From positions 184,361-248,360 of the forward strand of contig RSEH01000013.1 in NCBI GenBank assembly GCA_006503475.1: a stretch of 64,000 bases of DNA. Reading direction: 5' to 3'. This document shows, piece after piece, positions 6,848 through 16,664 of this stretch (position 1 is its first letter; each line of letters starts with the position of its first letter). The notes beneath the pieces were generated by a model. It did not search any database. It was not told the DNA's origin and saw only the letters and a program-made list of their open reading frames with translations. Source of the stretch: Stentor roeselii. Its lineage: Eukaryota; Ciliophora; Heterotrichea; Heterotrichida; Stentoridae. Both the position numbers and the translations under genes were made by a program.

Positions 6848-9100
6848 TTAGTAAGTTAACGCTTTAAGTTTTCCTTGAGCCTGCTTGCTTTTAATATAGC
6901 TGACAGTAGTCTTATAATACTCCTTATTCCCATCATTCATCTTTTTCTTGATCGCATCAGCCACATCTTTCGATTCAATATTTTCAACCCCAAAGACTCC
7001 CAAATAAATAATTCCATTCAAAACATGTAAAAGTCCATCAGCCCCTTTTCCATTATCCTCACTAACAGCAAGTTTCAGTCCTCTATTCAAATATTCCTTA
7101 GCCCTATCCTCATCCTGCAGTCCTTTGCACCAAAAGAGTCTCGAAGCCAATAAATTTCCCTGAACCTGTTCATTCCTCCTGATTCCTTTACTAGCGAACT
7201 GAGCACAGTTCAAATACAAAGTGATTCGATTTTCTTCATCAAAGCATTCAAAATGCGCATAAGTGCTTGTAATGATCTTAATTGCATTAATCTTCGCTTC
7301 CTGGTCAGTCAGATTATCTTGGAAAATAACCAGTGAGTCCGCAGCGAACTCATAAGCTTTTTCTTCCAGTTCTTTTTCCCTGTCATACAAGTCAATGCAA
7401 AGGGCGCATTGAAGACTGAGCTTGTATCCTAATTCTGGGTTGATTCTGCAAACACGGCTTACAAGTCCATATAAGATACTGACGATCTGTGATAAGTTCA
7501 GTTCTTCGCTGGAAGAAACTCTTCCTGCTAGTCGAATGAAAGCGAAAATAAGGGCAGGGTAAGTGTAAACTTGTCGAGCGTCTCCTCCTTTCATGAAACC
7601 TTCTCGGAAAAGTTGTAACATTAAAAAGACTTCAGAAGGATTTTCACTGGCGACCATGTGAGGAAGACGGGCTGTGAACTCTTGTTCTTCTTCGAATTCG
7701 TAAGGGTCTGCCTCGACTGTATCTGAAAGGTCTGCAAGGAGACTGCTGATGTAGTCCAGAAGGGTTTTAACTACTTCTTCACTTGTCAGGTAAATTTTTA
7801 AGTTTACCACTGCTTTCACCATTCGAAGGGCTACTTTTTTCCGGGCGGAAAACTGCAGAAAGCTCATCAATTTCGGGAAATTTCTTATTTCTAGAACTGC
7901 CAACCCAAGTGAATCCAGAGGGAACATTAGAAGTTTCGCTATGCAGTTTAATGACTCTGTATCGAGATGTTTACCGGAATCTTCTTTTTCTATTAGATTT
8001 ACACAGTCGTTTAGAATTGATATCACGTTTTCTAAGTTGTTTGGGTAACACTTTAAAGAAAGACGTAGAAAGGCTACGAACAGCTGTAAAAATTTAGAAA
8101 GTTCACCGGCGGGAGAGTTTTCAGCTGTTAGTTTATCAGTGTGAACTTTAATCAACTTGAAAATATCTACAGACTGAACTATTTCTAAATCGGTTTCTCC
8201 TGCATAGTCCGAGATCCTATTCAGCAAGTTGATAAAAATTCCTTTTATCTCCACACTAGGTTGCAATTGAGTAGTAGTCTCAAGTAAAGCGTTCAAGTTA
8301 TGTAAATGATAATTATCAGGAAAAGCTTGTATCATGCAGTCCATCAGGTACTGCTGAGCAATCGCGTCTTTACTGCTAAGAATAACTTCAAGACTTCTAG
8401 GAAGCACCACATTTGTATAGGCTTCTAAAGTGATTCCTTCAAGACTAGAAAGTCTTACAATATTCTCACCAACAGTGACTTTCAAGTCATTTCTTTCTTT
8501 TTCCCTCTTAGCCTTATCCTTAATCCCTCCCGTATGCTGCATTCTGACCCAAAGTCTACACATTTCTGAGAAGTTATTCAATAAAAATTCAATCGAGTCG
8601 TCAACAGTGCCTCTAGTCTGGTCAGTATGAAGATCAGGAAGTTTATCCTTCGACATTTTATTCAAATAGTACCTCAAAAACAGTCCTCGAATAGGGTGCT
8701 GGACACCTTTAACCATTTCCATCAGGTCTTTCAGCATATCTTTCGCAGTAACTTCGCCAGTGTTGATGTAAACCGAACCAACTGCGACCAAGAGGTAAAG
8801 TCTTGGCAAAATCGCTTGAACATGCTGGACTTTTTCGAACATTTCGCCGATTTTGCCTGATTTGCGATACTCTTGCATAAAGTAACTCTCCAGTCGCGAT
8901 AACTGGTCGAAGACTTGCATGTAGAGCTCGTAGTAGGTTTTCGGACCCATTGAGGAAGTCTTCAACTCGCTTATCAGATCTACCGAGTGCTTCAAAACTT
9001 CAGATAAACTGTTTGAATCGAATGACCTCTGCATCGCGAAACCTGAGTTCTTCACAATGTTTGACGCTTGTTGTAATAGTTTCTCCTGGTCATCATCCAT
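6848..9100 (-). CDS. VPS35: VPS35, retromer core subunit
   Basis: 750 residues, one exon, close to the usual length (about 790). The N-terminal domain contains the diagnostic PRLYLL at residues 99-104, which contacts VPS26, then GVQHPIRGLFLRYYL, highly conserved in VPS35. The remainder is an all-helical HEAT-like solenoid, ending without a tail. VPS35 scaffolds the VPS26-VPS29-VPS35 complex that retrieves membrane cargo from endosomes to Golgi or plasma membrane. The gene lies 24 bp downstream of an ankyrin-like gene on the same strand, with no functional link evident. No intron. Confidence 0.95.
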   Translation of the reverse strand: MDDDQEKLLQQASNIVKNSGFAMQRSFDSNSLSEVLKHSVDLISELKTSSMGPKTYYELYMQVFDQLSRLESYFMQEYRKSGKIGEMFEKVQHVQAILPRLYLLVAVGSVYINTGEVTAKDMLKDLMEMVKGVQHPIRGLFLRYYLNKMSKDKLPDLHTDQTRGTVDDSIEFLLNNFSEMCRLWVRMQHTGGIKDKAKREKERNDLKVTVGENIVRLSSLEGITLEAYTNVVLPRSLEVILSSKDAIAQQYLMDCMIQAFPDNYHLHNLNALLETTTQLQPSVEIKGIFINLLNRISDYAGETDLEIVQSVDIFKLIKVHTDKLTAENSPAGELSKFLQLFVAFLRLSLKCYPNNLENVISILNDCVNLIEKEDSGKHLDTESLNCIAKLLMFPLDSLGLAVLEIRNFPKLMSFLQFSARKKVALRMVKAVVNLKIYLTSEEVVKTLLDYISSLLADLSDTVEADPYEFEEEQEFTARLPHMVASENPSEVFLMLQLFREGFMKGGDARQVYTYPALIFAFIRLAGRVSSSEELNLSQIVSILYGLVSRVCRINPELGYKLSLQCALCIDLYDREKELEEKAYEFAADSLVIFQDNLTDQEAKINAIKIITSTYAHFECFDEENRITLYLNCAQFASKGIRRNEQVQGNLLASRLFWCKGLQDEDRAKEYLNRGLKLAVSEDNGKGADGLLHVLNGIIYLGVFGVENIESKDVADAIKKKMNDGNKEYYKTTVSYIKSKQAQGKLKALTY

Positions 9101-9124
9101 TTTTACTAAGGACTGGGTGGAGGA

Positions 9125-10189
9125 TTATGTAGTGCTTAAAAATGTGGAAAGGGTCTGGGTTGAGTTGTTGCTTATCGGGGATATCGTGCTTCCTAAGGAT
9201 TTTTCGTTTGGAGATAAGTAGGCCATCATGTCGCTTGTGAAGAATGGGCCTGGCTCATTATCCTCGGTCCTATCAACTTTTCTGACTCCGATATAACTTG
9301 CAGGTAAATCTTGCTTCAAAACAATGACACCTCTTTTCTGCAGTTCCTTCTCAATATACTTAACCATTTCCTTCCCTTCAGCAAGAAAAAGCAGTTCTTC
9401 ATACATATAAGTGATATCAACGCCAACGACATCAACCAAGTACTGAAGAATTTCGAAGTGACTATAAGAAGGGTTGCTATTAAACCCAGAGACACAAACC
9501 ATGATAGCATTTTCCTTATTTGCGTTAAGTGTCTTAAAGTCCATGCGACAACTTTCATGAAGCATTTTAACAAGTCCAAACGACCCAGATCGACAAGCGA
9601 CAAGTCCCGCGTCTTCACCGAAGCACTCATCTTTAGAGTAGATGTCAAACTCTTTAGGGCAGTACTCTTTGTCTTTGAAGAACTTGAAGAGGTAACTGAC
9701 GATGCTCACCATGCCTGCGCGGCATGCTGAATGAATGGCAAGGTCGTATTCCTTTCGAGTCAGTATCGAGTCTTTCAAGTCAATTGTGAAGGACTTGACC
9801 ACTTCTTGTCTTCGGCTGTAGGAAGATAAAAAAGTTGGCAAGTAAAATGTGAGAAGGTCAACATAGCCTTTGTAGCAAATCACGTTGATTACTCTTACAT
9901 TGCTTTTTTCAAGTAATTTTTCCATCTCTGACACTGATGCACCGTTTTCTTGAAGGAATTTAAATATTTCTAGGTTACCCATGAAAAGAGATAAACCGAG
10001 AGGGTTTAGGTGAATGTTGTTGATTTCGACTATCTCCTCATCTATGATTGATGGCCTTTGGAGCTTCTTTTTAGAGAAGCGGAGAAGATATGACATTGAA
10101 CTTAGGGAACCTACTTCTACAGCGGTTTTCATCTTGGTGCAGTAGGTTTCGAGTGTGAATTTTGAATTAGAACTCTCGCAGCAACCCAT
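9125..10189 (-). CDS. N-acylated ankyrin-like repeat protein
   Basis: 354 residues starting MGCCESSNSK, a strong N-myristoylation plus palmitoylation signal, so the protein should be membrane-attached. Degenerate ankyrin-type helical pairs run through about residues 30-290, for example 'NPLGLSLFMGNLEIFKFLQE' and 'GEDAGLVACRSGSFGLVKML'. The C-terminal 50 residues are Ser/Thr/Asn-rich. Ankyrin proteins in protists are mostly binding scaffolds; no partner is suggested. Upstream is a 1.1-kb AT-rich spacer that should hold its promoter. Confidence 0.7.
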   Translation of the reverse strand: MGCCESSNSKFTLETYCTKMKTAVEVGSLSSMSYLLRFSKKKLQRPSIIDEEIVEINNIHLNPLGLSLFMGNLEIFKFLQENGASVSEMEKLLEKSNVRVINVICYKGYVDLLTFYLPTFLSSYSRRQEVVKSFTIDLKDSILTRKEYDLAIHSACRAGMVSIVSYLFKFFKDKEYCPKEFDIYSKDECFGEDAGLVACRSGSFGLVKMLHESCRMDFKTLNANKENAIMVCVSGFNSNPSYSHFEILQYLVDVVGVDITYMYEELLFLAEGKEMVKYIEKELQKRGVIVLKQDLPASYIGVRKVDRTEDNEPGPFFTSDMMAYLSPNEKSLGSTISPISNNSTQTLSTFLSTT

Positions 10190-11306
10190 TGTCGAATAAA
10201 ATATTAAATAATCAACTTTTATTAGATATGGCTTTTTGGGTAGGGTTATGGTCAGTTTAAAGTTTTCTTTGAGTTTTGAGAATTTTTTTTATGGTAACAG
10301 TGATTGGATTGTACCTATAGAGATATATTGTTTTAGTTTTATTTCAAATAAGGGATAAATTTACGGAGGGATACACTTTATAATTAGGAAATATTATGAA
10401 TTATTTTATCATATAGATAAATTTATTTATCTCTTTAAATTCTATCGTTTTTTATACTTTTGATCCTTACCATAAAATTTCGGCATGCCTAAAGCATTGA
10501 AATTCAATTAGATTATTTTTAGGTTCACTTTGGTTATTGCTCTTATTTATATTCTACATATTATTGAGATTCACCTACCCTATTTTACTTATATGCACCT
10601 GAGGCACTGGATCTTTAAAGTGTTTCGATTTATTAACTGTCTTATTTTATAATCCCAAAAAATAAGATGATAGAATTATTTACTGAATCAATATCTAATC
10701 ACCCAAATGTTATTCAATTTACTTCGTCGAAATATGATTATCCAATTTTTTGGTGAGAGTTCGATACTTTGGTTTGTCATCGAAATTTGTCTATTGTATT
10801 TTAATTGTATATCCAAATATAATATTATTATTGACTTATTTTATACTGAATTATTCTTTTTTCTGGAAGACATCACCCTATCCTAAATATAATATCAGAG
10901 TTTATCATCTGATACTTATACAATCTACTTATTTATCTTAAATAATAAATTATGGGAATTTATTATCAATACCTTTTTGCCTCATTCATATCATAAATTT
11001 TCTTTGTCATTTCATAAAACAATAGATATAAAGTATTTAAACCATAAATCTTATTTTATTCATTATTAATAGATTAGTTCCTATTATTCATTTAATTATT
11101 ATGATCAAGAATAACCGAAAATTACAATCTTTAACCAGGTAAGATATTTTAATAATGTAAAACAACCAGCTCATCGAAAAAAACTTTAAGATTATCCAAG
11201 CTAAATTTTCCTTTCATATATATTAAGACTATCCAAATAATCTAAAATAGAATAATAAAGATCTATAATCAATTCTATAAACTTCTACCAAAGTTAAATT
11301 TTATAA
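10190..11306. other. AT-rich spacer, no gene seen
   Basis: 1.1 kb between a divergent pair of genes. One 63-codon ORF (10750-10941) is hydrophobic and low-complexity and looks like chance. No repeat, RNA gene or further motif recognised. Confidence 0.6.
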
Positions 11307-11522
11307 ATGGATCCTCTCAGCAGGCTTGAAGAAATCGAAGCTGAAACTGTTGATGTGATTGAAAACGTCGCAGAACTAATGAAGATGATAGGTCTAAAGC
11401 TAAAACAACACAAAAACCAAGACGAAATCATCAGTTGTTTAAAGTTCATCCTAGACAAAATCGCTGATATAGGAGAAGACGTCCAAGAAATAATCGAAGG
11501 CCTTCCAGAAAAAACAAACTAA
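11307..11522 (+). CDS. Small acidic helical protein, possibly Mediator subunit 11-like
   Basis: 71 residues, starting at an ATG in the recurrent context TATAAATGG. It begins MDPLSRLEEIEAETVDVIEN and is predicted to be two amphipathic helices. The opening 'RLEEIE' plus alternating hydrophobics resemble the N-terminal helix of Mediator subunit MED11, which is about 115 residues elsewhere. The resemblance is weak and could be general helix character. It converges with the next gene, stops 9 bp apart. Confidence 0.5.
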   Translation: MDPLSRLEEIEAETVDVIENVAELMKMIGLKLKQHKNQDEIISCLKFILDKIADIGEDVQEIIEGLPEKTN

Positions 11523-11531
11523 TTCTTATTA

Positions 11532-12656
11532 TTACGTAGAATAAATCTTTCTCTTTATAACCCATTTAATAAAAACAACGAGTGCTTCAATAAAGGTAAT
11601 CTTTTGTAAATCTCCTGAGTTAGAATCTATTCCTGATTCCCTTAATAATTTACGAATAGTTTTTTGGCTTAAGCATGGAGTATCAAAAGGAATATGGATA
11701 TCATTGATTAGTTCAATTAACATTTCAGTATTGTACCTGATATCGGGAAAAAAATACTTGAAAAGGTAAAACATTTTTTTTGAGTTGATATATTTTTCAA
11801 TGTTTTGACCTGAGAAATAATTGTTTATATCATTTTTATTTGGAGCAGGAATCTGGAGTTTATTGATAATAAACATAAAAATTTCTAAAAACTTTCTTTT
11901 CTTACAAGTTACTTGATCTTTCTCTTGGATTATTATAGAACTTCTTGGTGTTGAGTTCGGAATGTTATCATCTTCTTGGGGTATAGTCCAAGAGTTTGTA
12001 AAATAGTTAAACCTCCATAGAGCTTGATTCATTTCATATACACCATCTAAGTTCAAAAAGTACCGATTTTTAAACAAAAACGAAAATCTAGTGTTTTCTT
12101 TAAGTATGTAGCTTTTAGATATAGTCCTTTCAGGTTTTTTTTCAATGATGAGCTTGTCAGAGTTTTCAATGATGACAAATTTCAGAAAAAGTTTTTTACT
12201 TATGTAATTCAAAAAACTTTTCCAATATTCTACAATATCTTCATTCAAAATTTGACTTTGATTCTTAGTAAAGTGCCTAGCAAGGATGAATCGAATGCAA
12301 TACTCAAAAGCAACAGCAACATCACTAGAGCTAGATTCAAGATAAAACCTTAAAAACGAAAAAGCATGTCTAGGATTATTCTCTAAAAGCATAGTCTGAA
12401 AGACTTTAGCAAATTCAAAAAAAACACTTTCATTCAAATTTTCTTTCTTAATAAAATTTCTGACATCTTCAAGGCAAGTCTGTACCAAGTTGACCCAAAT
12501 GGCTTGATCCTTTTTTCTCTTGACATCAAAACAAGCACAAAACACTGCAACACAAACACAATAATAAAACGACGCTTTTTCCAAGTTAAACCTGACAACC
12601 CATCCAAACTTCTGACCTTCAAAGATGCAAAAGCAAGCAATAGCCTTACCCTCCAT
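11532..12656 (-). CDS. Hypothetical protein, ~374 aa
   Basis: I do not recognise this protein. The start at ATG 12656 (MEGKAIACF) is preferred because the longer ORF to 12746 would overlap the CDC14 gene, whose stop is at 12670; that leaves a 13-bp spacer. There is a hydrophobic, Cys-rich segment around residues 25-45 (FYYCVCVAVFCACF), then helical sequence rich in aromatic residues. Near the C-terminus 'LRESGIDSNSGDLQKITFIEAL' hints at a single EF-hand-like helix pair without clear calcium ligands. Coding bias and tight spacing support a real gene. Confidence 0.65.
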   Translation of the reverse strand: MEGKAIACFCIFEGQKFGWVVRFNLEKASFYYCVCVAVFCACFDVKRKKDQAIWVNLVQTCLEDVRNFIKKENLNESVFFEFAKVFQTMLLENNPRHAFSFLRFYLESSSSDVAVAFEYCIRFILARHFTKNQSQILNEDIVEYWKSFLNYISKKLFLKFVIIENSDKLIIEKKPERTISKSYILKENTRFSFLFKNRYFLNLDGVYEMNQALWRFNYFTNSWTIPQEDDNIPNSTPRSSIIIQEKDQVTCKKRKFLEIFMFIINKLQIPAPNKNDINNYFSGQNIEKYINSKKMFYLFKYFFPDIRYNTEMLIELINDIHIPFDTPCLSQKTIRKLLRESGIDSNSGDLQKITFIEALVVFIKWVIKRKIYST

Positions 12657-12669
12657 TCTCCAAATTACA

Positions 12670-13842
12670 TTAATTAATATCCGCATAAATAGACCTAGAT
12701 CTGACCAAAGGGGTCCTATGAAGAAACCCATTCTCCCTTTCCCCATCCTCTACCGTATTAAAACTCCTCTTAGCCTTGATAAGCCTCTGTCCTTGTCCCT
12801 GGTCTCCATAAATCGCTTTAAACCTATCCCAAGCTGAGTAATTCACAAAGTCTTCATTTCCCCAGACTTTCTTCTCGAATTCAATCAGAAACTGCTGTTG
12901 CGGGCCTAAAATCGACCCAGGCCTGCAGATGCGACACCAGGCGATGAAGTCTCTTGCTGGAAACTTGAACTTCTTTATCGCATAACAACCGATAAGCGTG
13001 CCTGTCCTTCCCAGGCCTGCCTTGCAATGAACTGCAATCGCTGATGGCTCGTTTTCAACGATTTGAATGAATTTCTCGATTATCTCTTGACTTGGGCAAC
13101 TGCCGTCGGGGAAGTAAAGGTCGTGATGCTTGATTTCGGACTCCGTGAATTGCTTCTCGTCGTATGTTCGGTTGTTTAAACGGATCACTGTACGGATCTT
13201 CTCGGTTTCGAAGGCTTTGCAGTACTCTTGGACTGTGAAGATCTGGTAAAGGTCAGAGTTCGGGGAGTTGTCGTTAGGACTGCTGAAGGCGAGAAGCTTG
13301 TTTGGAATTATCCAGTTCATGTCACCGTTTTCAACTTTTTCTTTGGTTTCGTAGTTTTTTAGGTCGAATGCTTGAAGGGTGAACCAACGTAACTCGATTG
13401 CTTTTTCGAGACCTCTTAGACAGTCTAGGATTGAACAGTCGTAAAAACATGGACCGTAACTTGCATCTCGGAATGATAGCAGGTCTAAACTCTTGAAGCG
13501 TGACCAGGCTTCTAAAGGGCTTCTCTTGAGAATAACAACTTGAAAGGCACACATGAGATAAGCGGCATTAGCCTTTTTGCTTGGACCTATTCCACAGTAA
13601 TGATAGATGCAGTAGTCTAGATACTTTGTGTCTTGAAGTAGCTTGTTAAGCTGATAGCAGAACTTGTAGGTCATCCCGAGGTTCAGTGGGCCGAAGTCTT
13701 CATGAAACGGTTCATAGCGAAGTTCCTATTTTGAGAATACGTTGTCGATGCAGATGTAGGACGACTTTGGCTTGTTCCTTGGAGGGTACCTGTCGCTGAG
13801 CCAGTATAAACGATTTTGAATTATTTCGATAGGACTTTGCAT
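12670..13842 (-). CDS. CDC14: CDC14-type dual-specificity phosphatase
   Basis: 385 residues after removing one 15-nt intron (13726-13740). The first exon ends '..YICIDN' and joins 'ELRYEPFHEDFGPLNLG', reproducing the CDC14 N-terminal domain. The catalytic loop is AVHCKAGLGRTGTLIGCY, with HCKAGLGR as the CX5R signature and the WPD-equivalent Asp in 'DLYFPDGSCPS'. CDC14 enzymes remove phosphate from CDK sites (pSer-Pro) and act in mitotic exit, cytokinesis and basal-body or cilium control. The C-terminal tail is short, so the long regulatory tail of yeast and human CDC14 is missing. Start ATG 13842 gives the expected N-terminus. Confidence 0.93.
13726..13740 (-). other. 15-nt intron (CDC14 gene)
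   Basis: Minus strand GTATTCTCAAAATAG, phase 0, containing the only in-frame stop before the conserved N-terminal domain. Confidence 0.9.
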
Positions 13843-14101
13843 TAACAGAATTTAAAATTCTAACGTTTGTTTTTCAATATGGTTCTTAGTTGGTTTTGTG
13901 AAGATGGATTAGATTAAAGGTTTGAGGGATTATTTATTATGGAATGAGATAATGATGGATAATTGACGTCGTATGTTCAAGAAAATAATCCAATATTATT
14001 CAAAAATTTCGATTTCTTTTCATGTCTTATTCCAAAAATTTCTCTGCAATCCAAAATAATCTCCAAAAACATCTAAATTGAATAACCTTGACTAAATCTA
14101 C

Positions 14102-14578
14102 TTATTTAGACTCATGTTTTTTCGCCAAGAGTACTGACTTCATCCTCGCCTGTTCTTTCCTCTCAGTATTTTCCTTGAAGTCAATCATAGATGCAACTTT
14201 TTTCCAACTAGTAGCATCATTAAAAGATGCTTTTCCATTCAACAATTCCTTTTCCTTTGTCAAGTTCATTTCTTGAGTCCTAAGAATAAGTTTATTGCGA
14301 TCATCATGCCATTTTCTAAGCTCTTCTCTCGCTTGCTTCCTTTTCGCCTCCCTTTGAAGAGATTCTTTCTCATCCTTTGCCAGGAGTTTCTTTTGTCGTT
14401 CTTTGTTTTCATTGTCTCGAAGTCTCTGACGTTCCTGTTCTTCCAGCTGCTCTGGAGTTAGTTCTTTGGCTTCATTGAAAGGGTCTTGTTGGCCGAAACT
14501 TGCTTCATAAACAGGTGGCTCGTAAGACTGGGCAGGGATGTCACTTGCAAAAGGGTCGTATGAGGGTTCGAAATCCAT
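14102..14578 (-). CDS. Clathrin light chain
   Basis: 158 residues, shorter than animal forms (about 220). The N-terminus is acidic/aromatic with DPFASDIP and DPFNEAKE, DPF-type motifs typical of endocytic proteins. A charged central helix (about 45-110) would bind the heavy chain. The C-terminus 'WKKVASMIDFKENTERKEQA' followed by RMKSVLLAKK matches the conserved C-terminal domain of the family (W..V....D......... RMrsvLi.lK). It regulates clathrin coat assembly on endocytic and Golgi vesicles. Its start codon region overlaps a small divergent ORF. Confidence 0.85.
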   Translation of the reverse strand: MDFEPSYDPFASDIPAQSYEPPVYEASFGQQDPFNEAKELTPEQLEEQERQRLRDNENKERQKKLLAKDEKESLQREAKRKQAREELRKWHDDRNKLILRTQEMNLTKEKELLNGKASFNDATSWKKVASMIDFKENTERKEQARMKSVLLAKKHESK

Positions 14579-14723
14579 TTATCTAGATGATTTTTTAGAT
14601 GATAAAGAATGGGTTTTAGTGGAATATAAGACAGGGAAGGGTTTTTATGATTTTAGTAGTTTTGGGTTACCTGGAACTGAGAAAATCAGGACTGGTCAAT
14701 TCAGAGCTTCTCCTTATTTCTAA
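14538..14723 (+). CDS. Uncertain small ORF overlapping the clathrin light chain 5' end
   Basis: 61 codons on the opposite strand, overlapping the clathrin gene by 41 bp. The non-overlapping part (14579-14720) has the T/G-rich composition of real + strand exons nearby and reads EWVLVEYKTGKGFYDF and SFGLPGTEKIRTGQF. No domain recognised. It could be a truncated gene whose 5' end was replaced or which lacks a recognisable start; evidence for expression is absent. Confidence 0.3.
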   Translation: MSLAKGSYEGSKSIYLDDFLDDKEWVLVEYKTGKGFYDFSSFGLPGTEKIRTGQFRASPYF

Positions 14724-15111
14724 GGTTCTTCTTTTAATAAAGTACTTGATTTGAATTGTCATTTAAAATAGTATATTAAAATTCGGTCAATAAAATATAA
14801 GATCTCAATTTTTAAGACATGATAAAAATATTTAAAAAGATTATATTTTTAAGTTTCCTAATTCTAAATAATTCAAGTTCTTTAACTCATATTGAATAAA
14901 ACGATTCCATTATTTTTCAAAATTTCTAAAACAGCCCAACTTTCACTATGATCCATTAACACCAAGTTGGGCAGTTATCAGATACTTACCCGATCCTTAT
15001 GATAAAGCCGTTCTAATATCCCAGGTGACTTCTAAAGCCAGTCCAACCATCCAAACTTCAAATACATTCACCTGCTCCAAATCTAAATAAAATGAAAATC
15101 TACTTAAGTAA
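14724..15111. other. AT-rich spacer, no gene seen
   Basis: About 390 bases between the convergent small ORF and MAP kinase gene; no repeat or RNA gene recognised. Confidence 0.6.
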
Positions 15112-16332
15112 CTACTTACTCGGCACTTCCAGTCCGATGACCTTGCAAAAGATCTCTCTTAAAGTTTCAACATCCATTTGGGCATTCGAATCAAAGACAA
15201 AAGAAGCTTTAACATTAGCCAAATCTTCTTTACTCGGGTCTCGAACAGAGTTGAAATACGGATGTTCAATCAACTGATTAAGAGAAATCCTCCTCTTAGG
15301 GTTAAAGCTAAGCATTTTCGCAAGAATATCTACTTCATGAGCACTACACCCAGGAAGATAATCCAAAATACTCTGCCCTTGTCTTGCTGGGAAGGAGGCA
15401 ACGTATTCTCGAGCTTTTGGGTCCTGTATCGACATCAGGTCCTCCTGATTCGGAGTCCCAATCAAATTAAAAATCAAGTTAAGCTGGTCATTTTCAGTGC
15501 AAGGGTGCCCAGGACGTTTATTTCCATACATATCAGGACTAAGTGGAAAGCAACTCTGCCCAGGGAACAACGGTCCTCTCTCAATAAAATGAGGAGCATT
15601 AGCCTTAACCATCGACAACATCTCCGCAAAAACACATCCAAGACTCCAAACATCGATTTCTTTATTGTAATCCTTTTCCAGCAAAATAATTTCTGGTGCT
15701 CGATACCACCGAGTCACAACATGCACCGTTAAAACTCTTTTCGAAGTGCAATGTTGCAGTCCTTGTGAAGTAGGAGACCTGACGCCGGTCATACTTTCAG
15801 GAGGTTGATTCACAAAAGCTTCAAACTGGTTCATTCCGAGGTAGCTTCGGCTGAGTCCAAAGTCACAGATCTTGATGGTGCAGTCTTCATTGATGAGGAT
15901 ATTTGCAGGTTTCAAGTCGCGATGAAGGATGTTAGCTGAATGAATGTACCGAAGTCCACAGATCGCCTGGTAAAACATGTACCTTACTTGGTCCGGGTCA
16001 AGGAAAGTAGGAGATTTGACGATTTTCTTCAGGTCTGTCTGTGCGCTCTCCATCACGATGTATATCGTGCGGAAGGACTTCTCTGTCACTAAGACCTCGA
16101 TGATGCGCACTATATGGGGATGATCTAAGATGTGCATAATACAGATCTCTCTTAAAATGCGCTTCGCGTCGTAGATGTTCTCGAATATCCCTTTCAGGCT
16201 TTTTATTGCGACCAGCTTTCCGGATGAGTTGCTTCTCGCTTCACAGACTGAACCGTAGGTGCCTTTTCCTAGTCGTTTGAGGAGTGTGTATTTTCCTTTT
16301 AAGTCCCATGATGGAAGACCGTAACTGTCCAT
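15112..16332 (-). CDS. MAP kinase with atypical T-V-H activation motif
   Basis: 406 residues, one exon. CMGC/MAPK kinase domain: glycine loop GKGTYGSV (23-30), VAIK Lys44, HRDLKPAN (137-144), DFG (157-159), RWYRAPE (208-214) and the CMGC-type 'DVWSLGCVFAEML'. The usual T-x-Y activation lip is Thr202-Val203-His204, so the activating Tyr is missing and canonical dual phosphorylation is not possible. A similar T-x-H lip is known from the Plasmodium Pfmap-2 kinase, suggesting an alveolate variant. There is also an insertion of about 40 residues between DFG and the lip, and one around 240-270. Likely a cytoplasmic or ciliary MAPK of unknown pathway. Catalytic residues are intact. Confidence 0.9.
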   Translation of the reverse strand: MDSYGLPSWDLKGKYTLLKRLGKGTYGSVCEARSNSSGKLVAIKSLKGIFENIYDAKRILREICIMHILDHPHIVRIIEVLVTEKSFRTIYIVMESAQTDLKKIVKSPTFLDPDQVRYMFYQAICGLRYIHSANILHRDLKPANILINEDCTIKICDFGLSRSYLGMNQFEAFVNQPPESMTGVRSPTSQGLQHCTSKRVLTVHVVTRWYRAPEIILLEKDYNKEIDVWSLGCVFAEMLSMVKANAPHFIERGPLFPGQSCFPLSPDMYGNKRPGHPCTENDQLNLIFNLIGTPNQEDLMSIQDPKAREYVASFPARQGQSILDYLPGCSAHEVDILAKMLSFNPKRRISLNQLIEHPYFNSVRDPSKEDLANVKASFVFDSNAQMDVETLREIFCKVIGLEVPSK

Positions 16333-16664
16333 TATAATTTCGCTGTTTCAGAAAAGAGTCGTAGTAAGGTAATTCTAGCAATTAAGATAGAATAGTTGGG
16401 AAGATTTTGAAAGTGGTTTAATTTTTCTTGGAGTTTGATAAAAATGAATTTTTTGATATCGGGATTTTTTGATGAACTTGTGAAACGAATTCTATGAATT
16501 AAGGACTTGAGAGTTTTTTTTAATTATTTTTGAAAGGTTGTTGGAATTCGGCCTGGAACTTTAGGTTTCTTTAGGTTTTATGAAAATTCATAAGATAATT
16601 ATAACTTCAACAATTCAAGTATTAAACTGAAATATTCGATTGTGATTATTAGCCACCCTAACTA
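16333..16664. other. Spacer, promoter region of the MAP kinase gene
   Basis: About 330 bases between two minus-strand genes; AT-rich, no gene, repeat or RNA recognised. Confidence 0.55.

Noticed and set aside
10750-10941. 63-codon ORF in the spacer
   Set aside because: Low-complexity hydrophobic sequence, no start context or neighbour support.
12657-12746. Longer N-terminus for the gene at 11532
   Set aside because: Would overlap the CDC14 coding end; the ATG at 12656 gives a clean 13-bp spacer.
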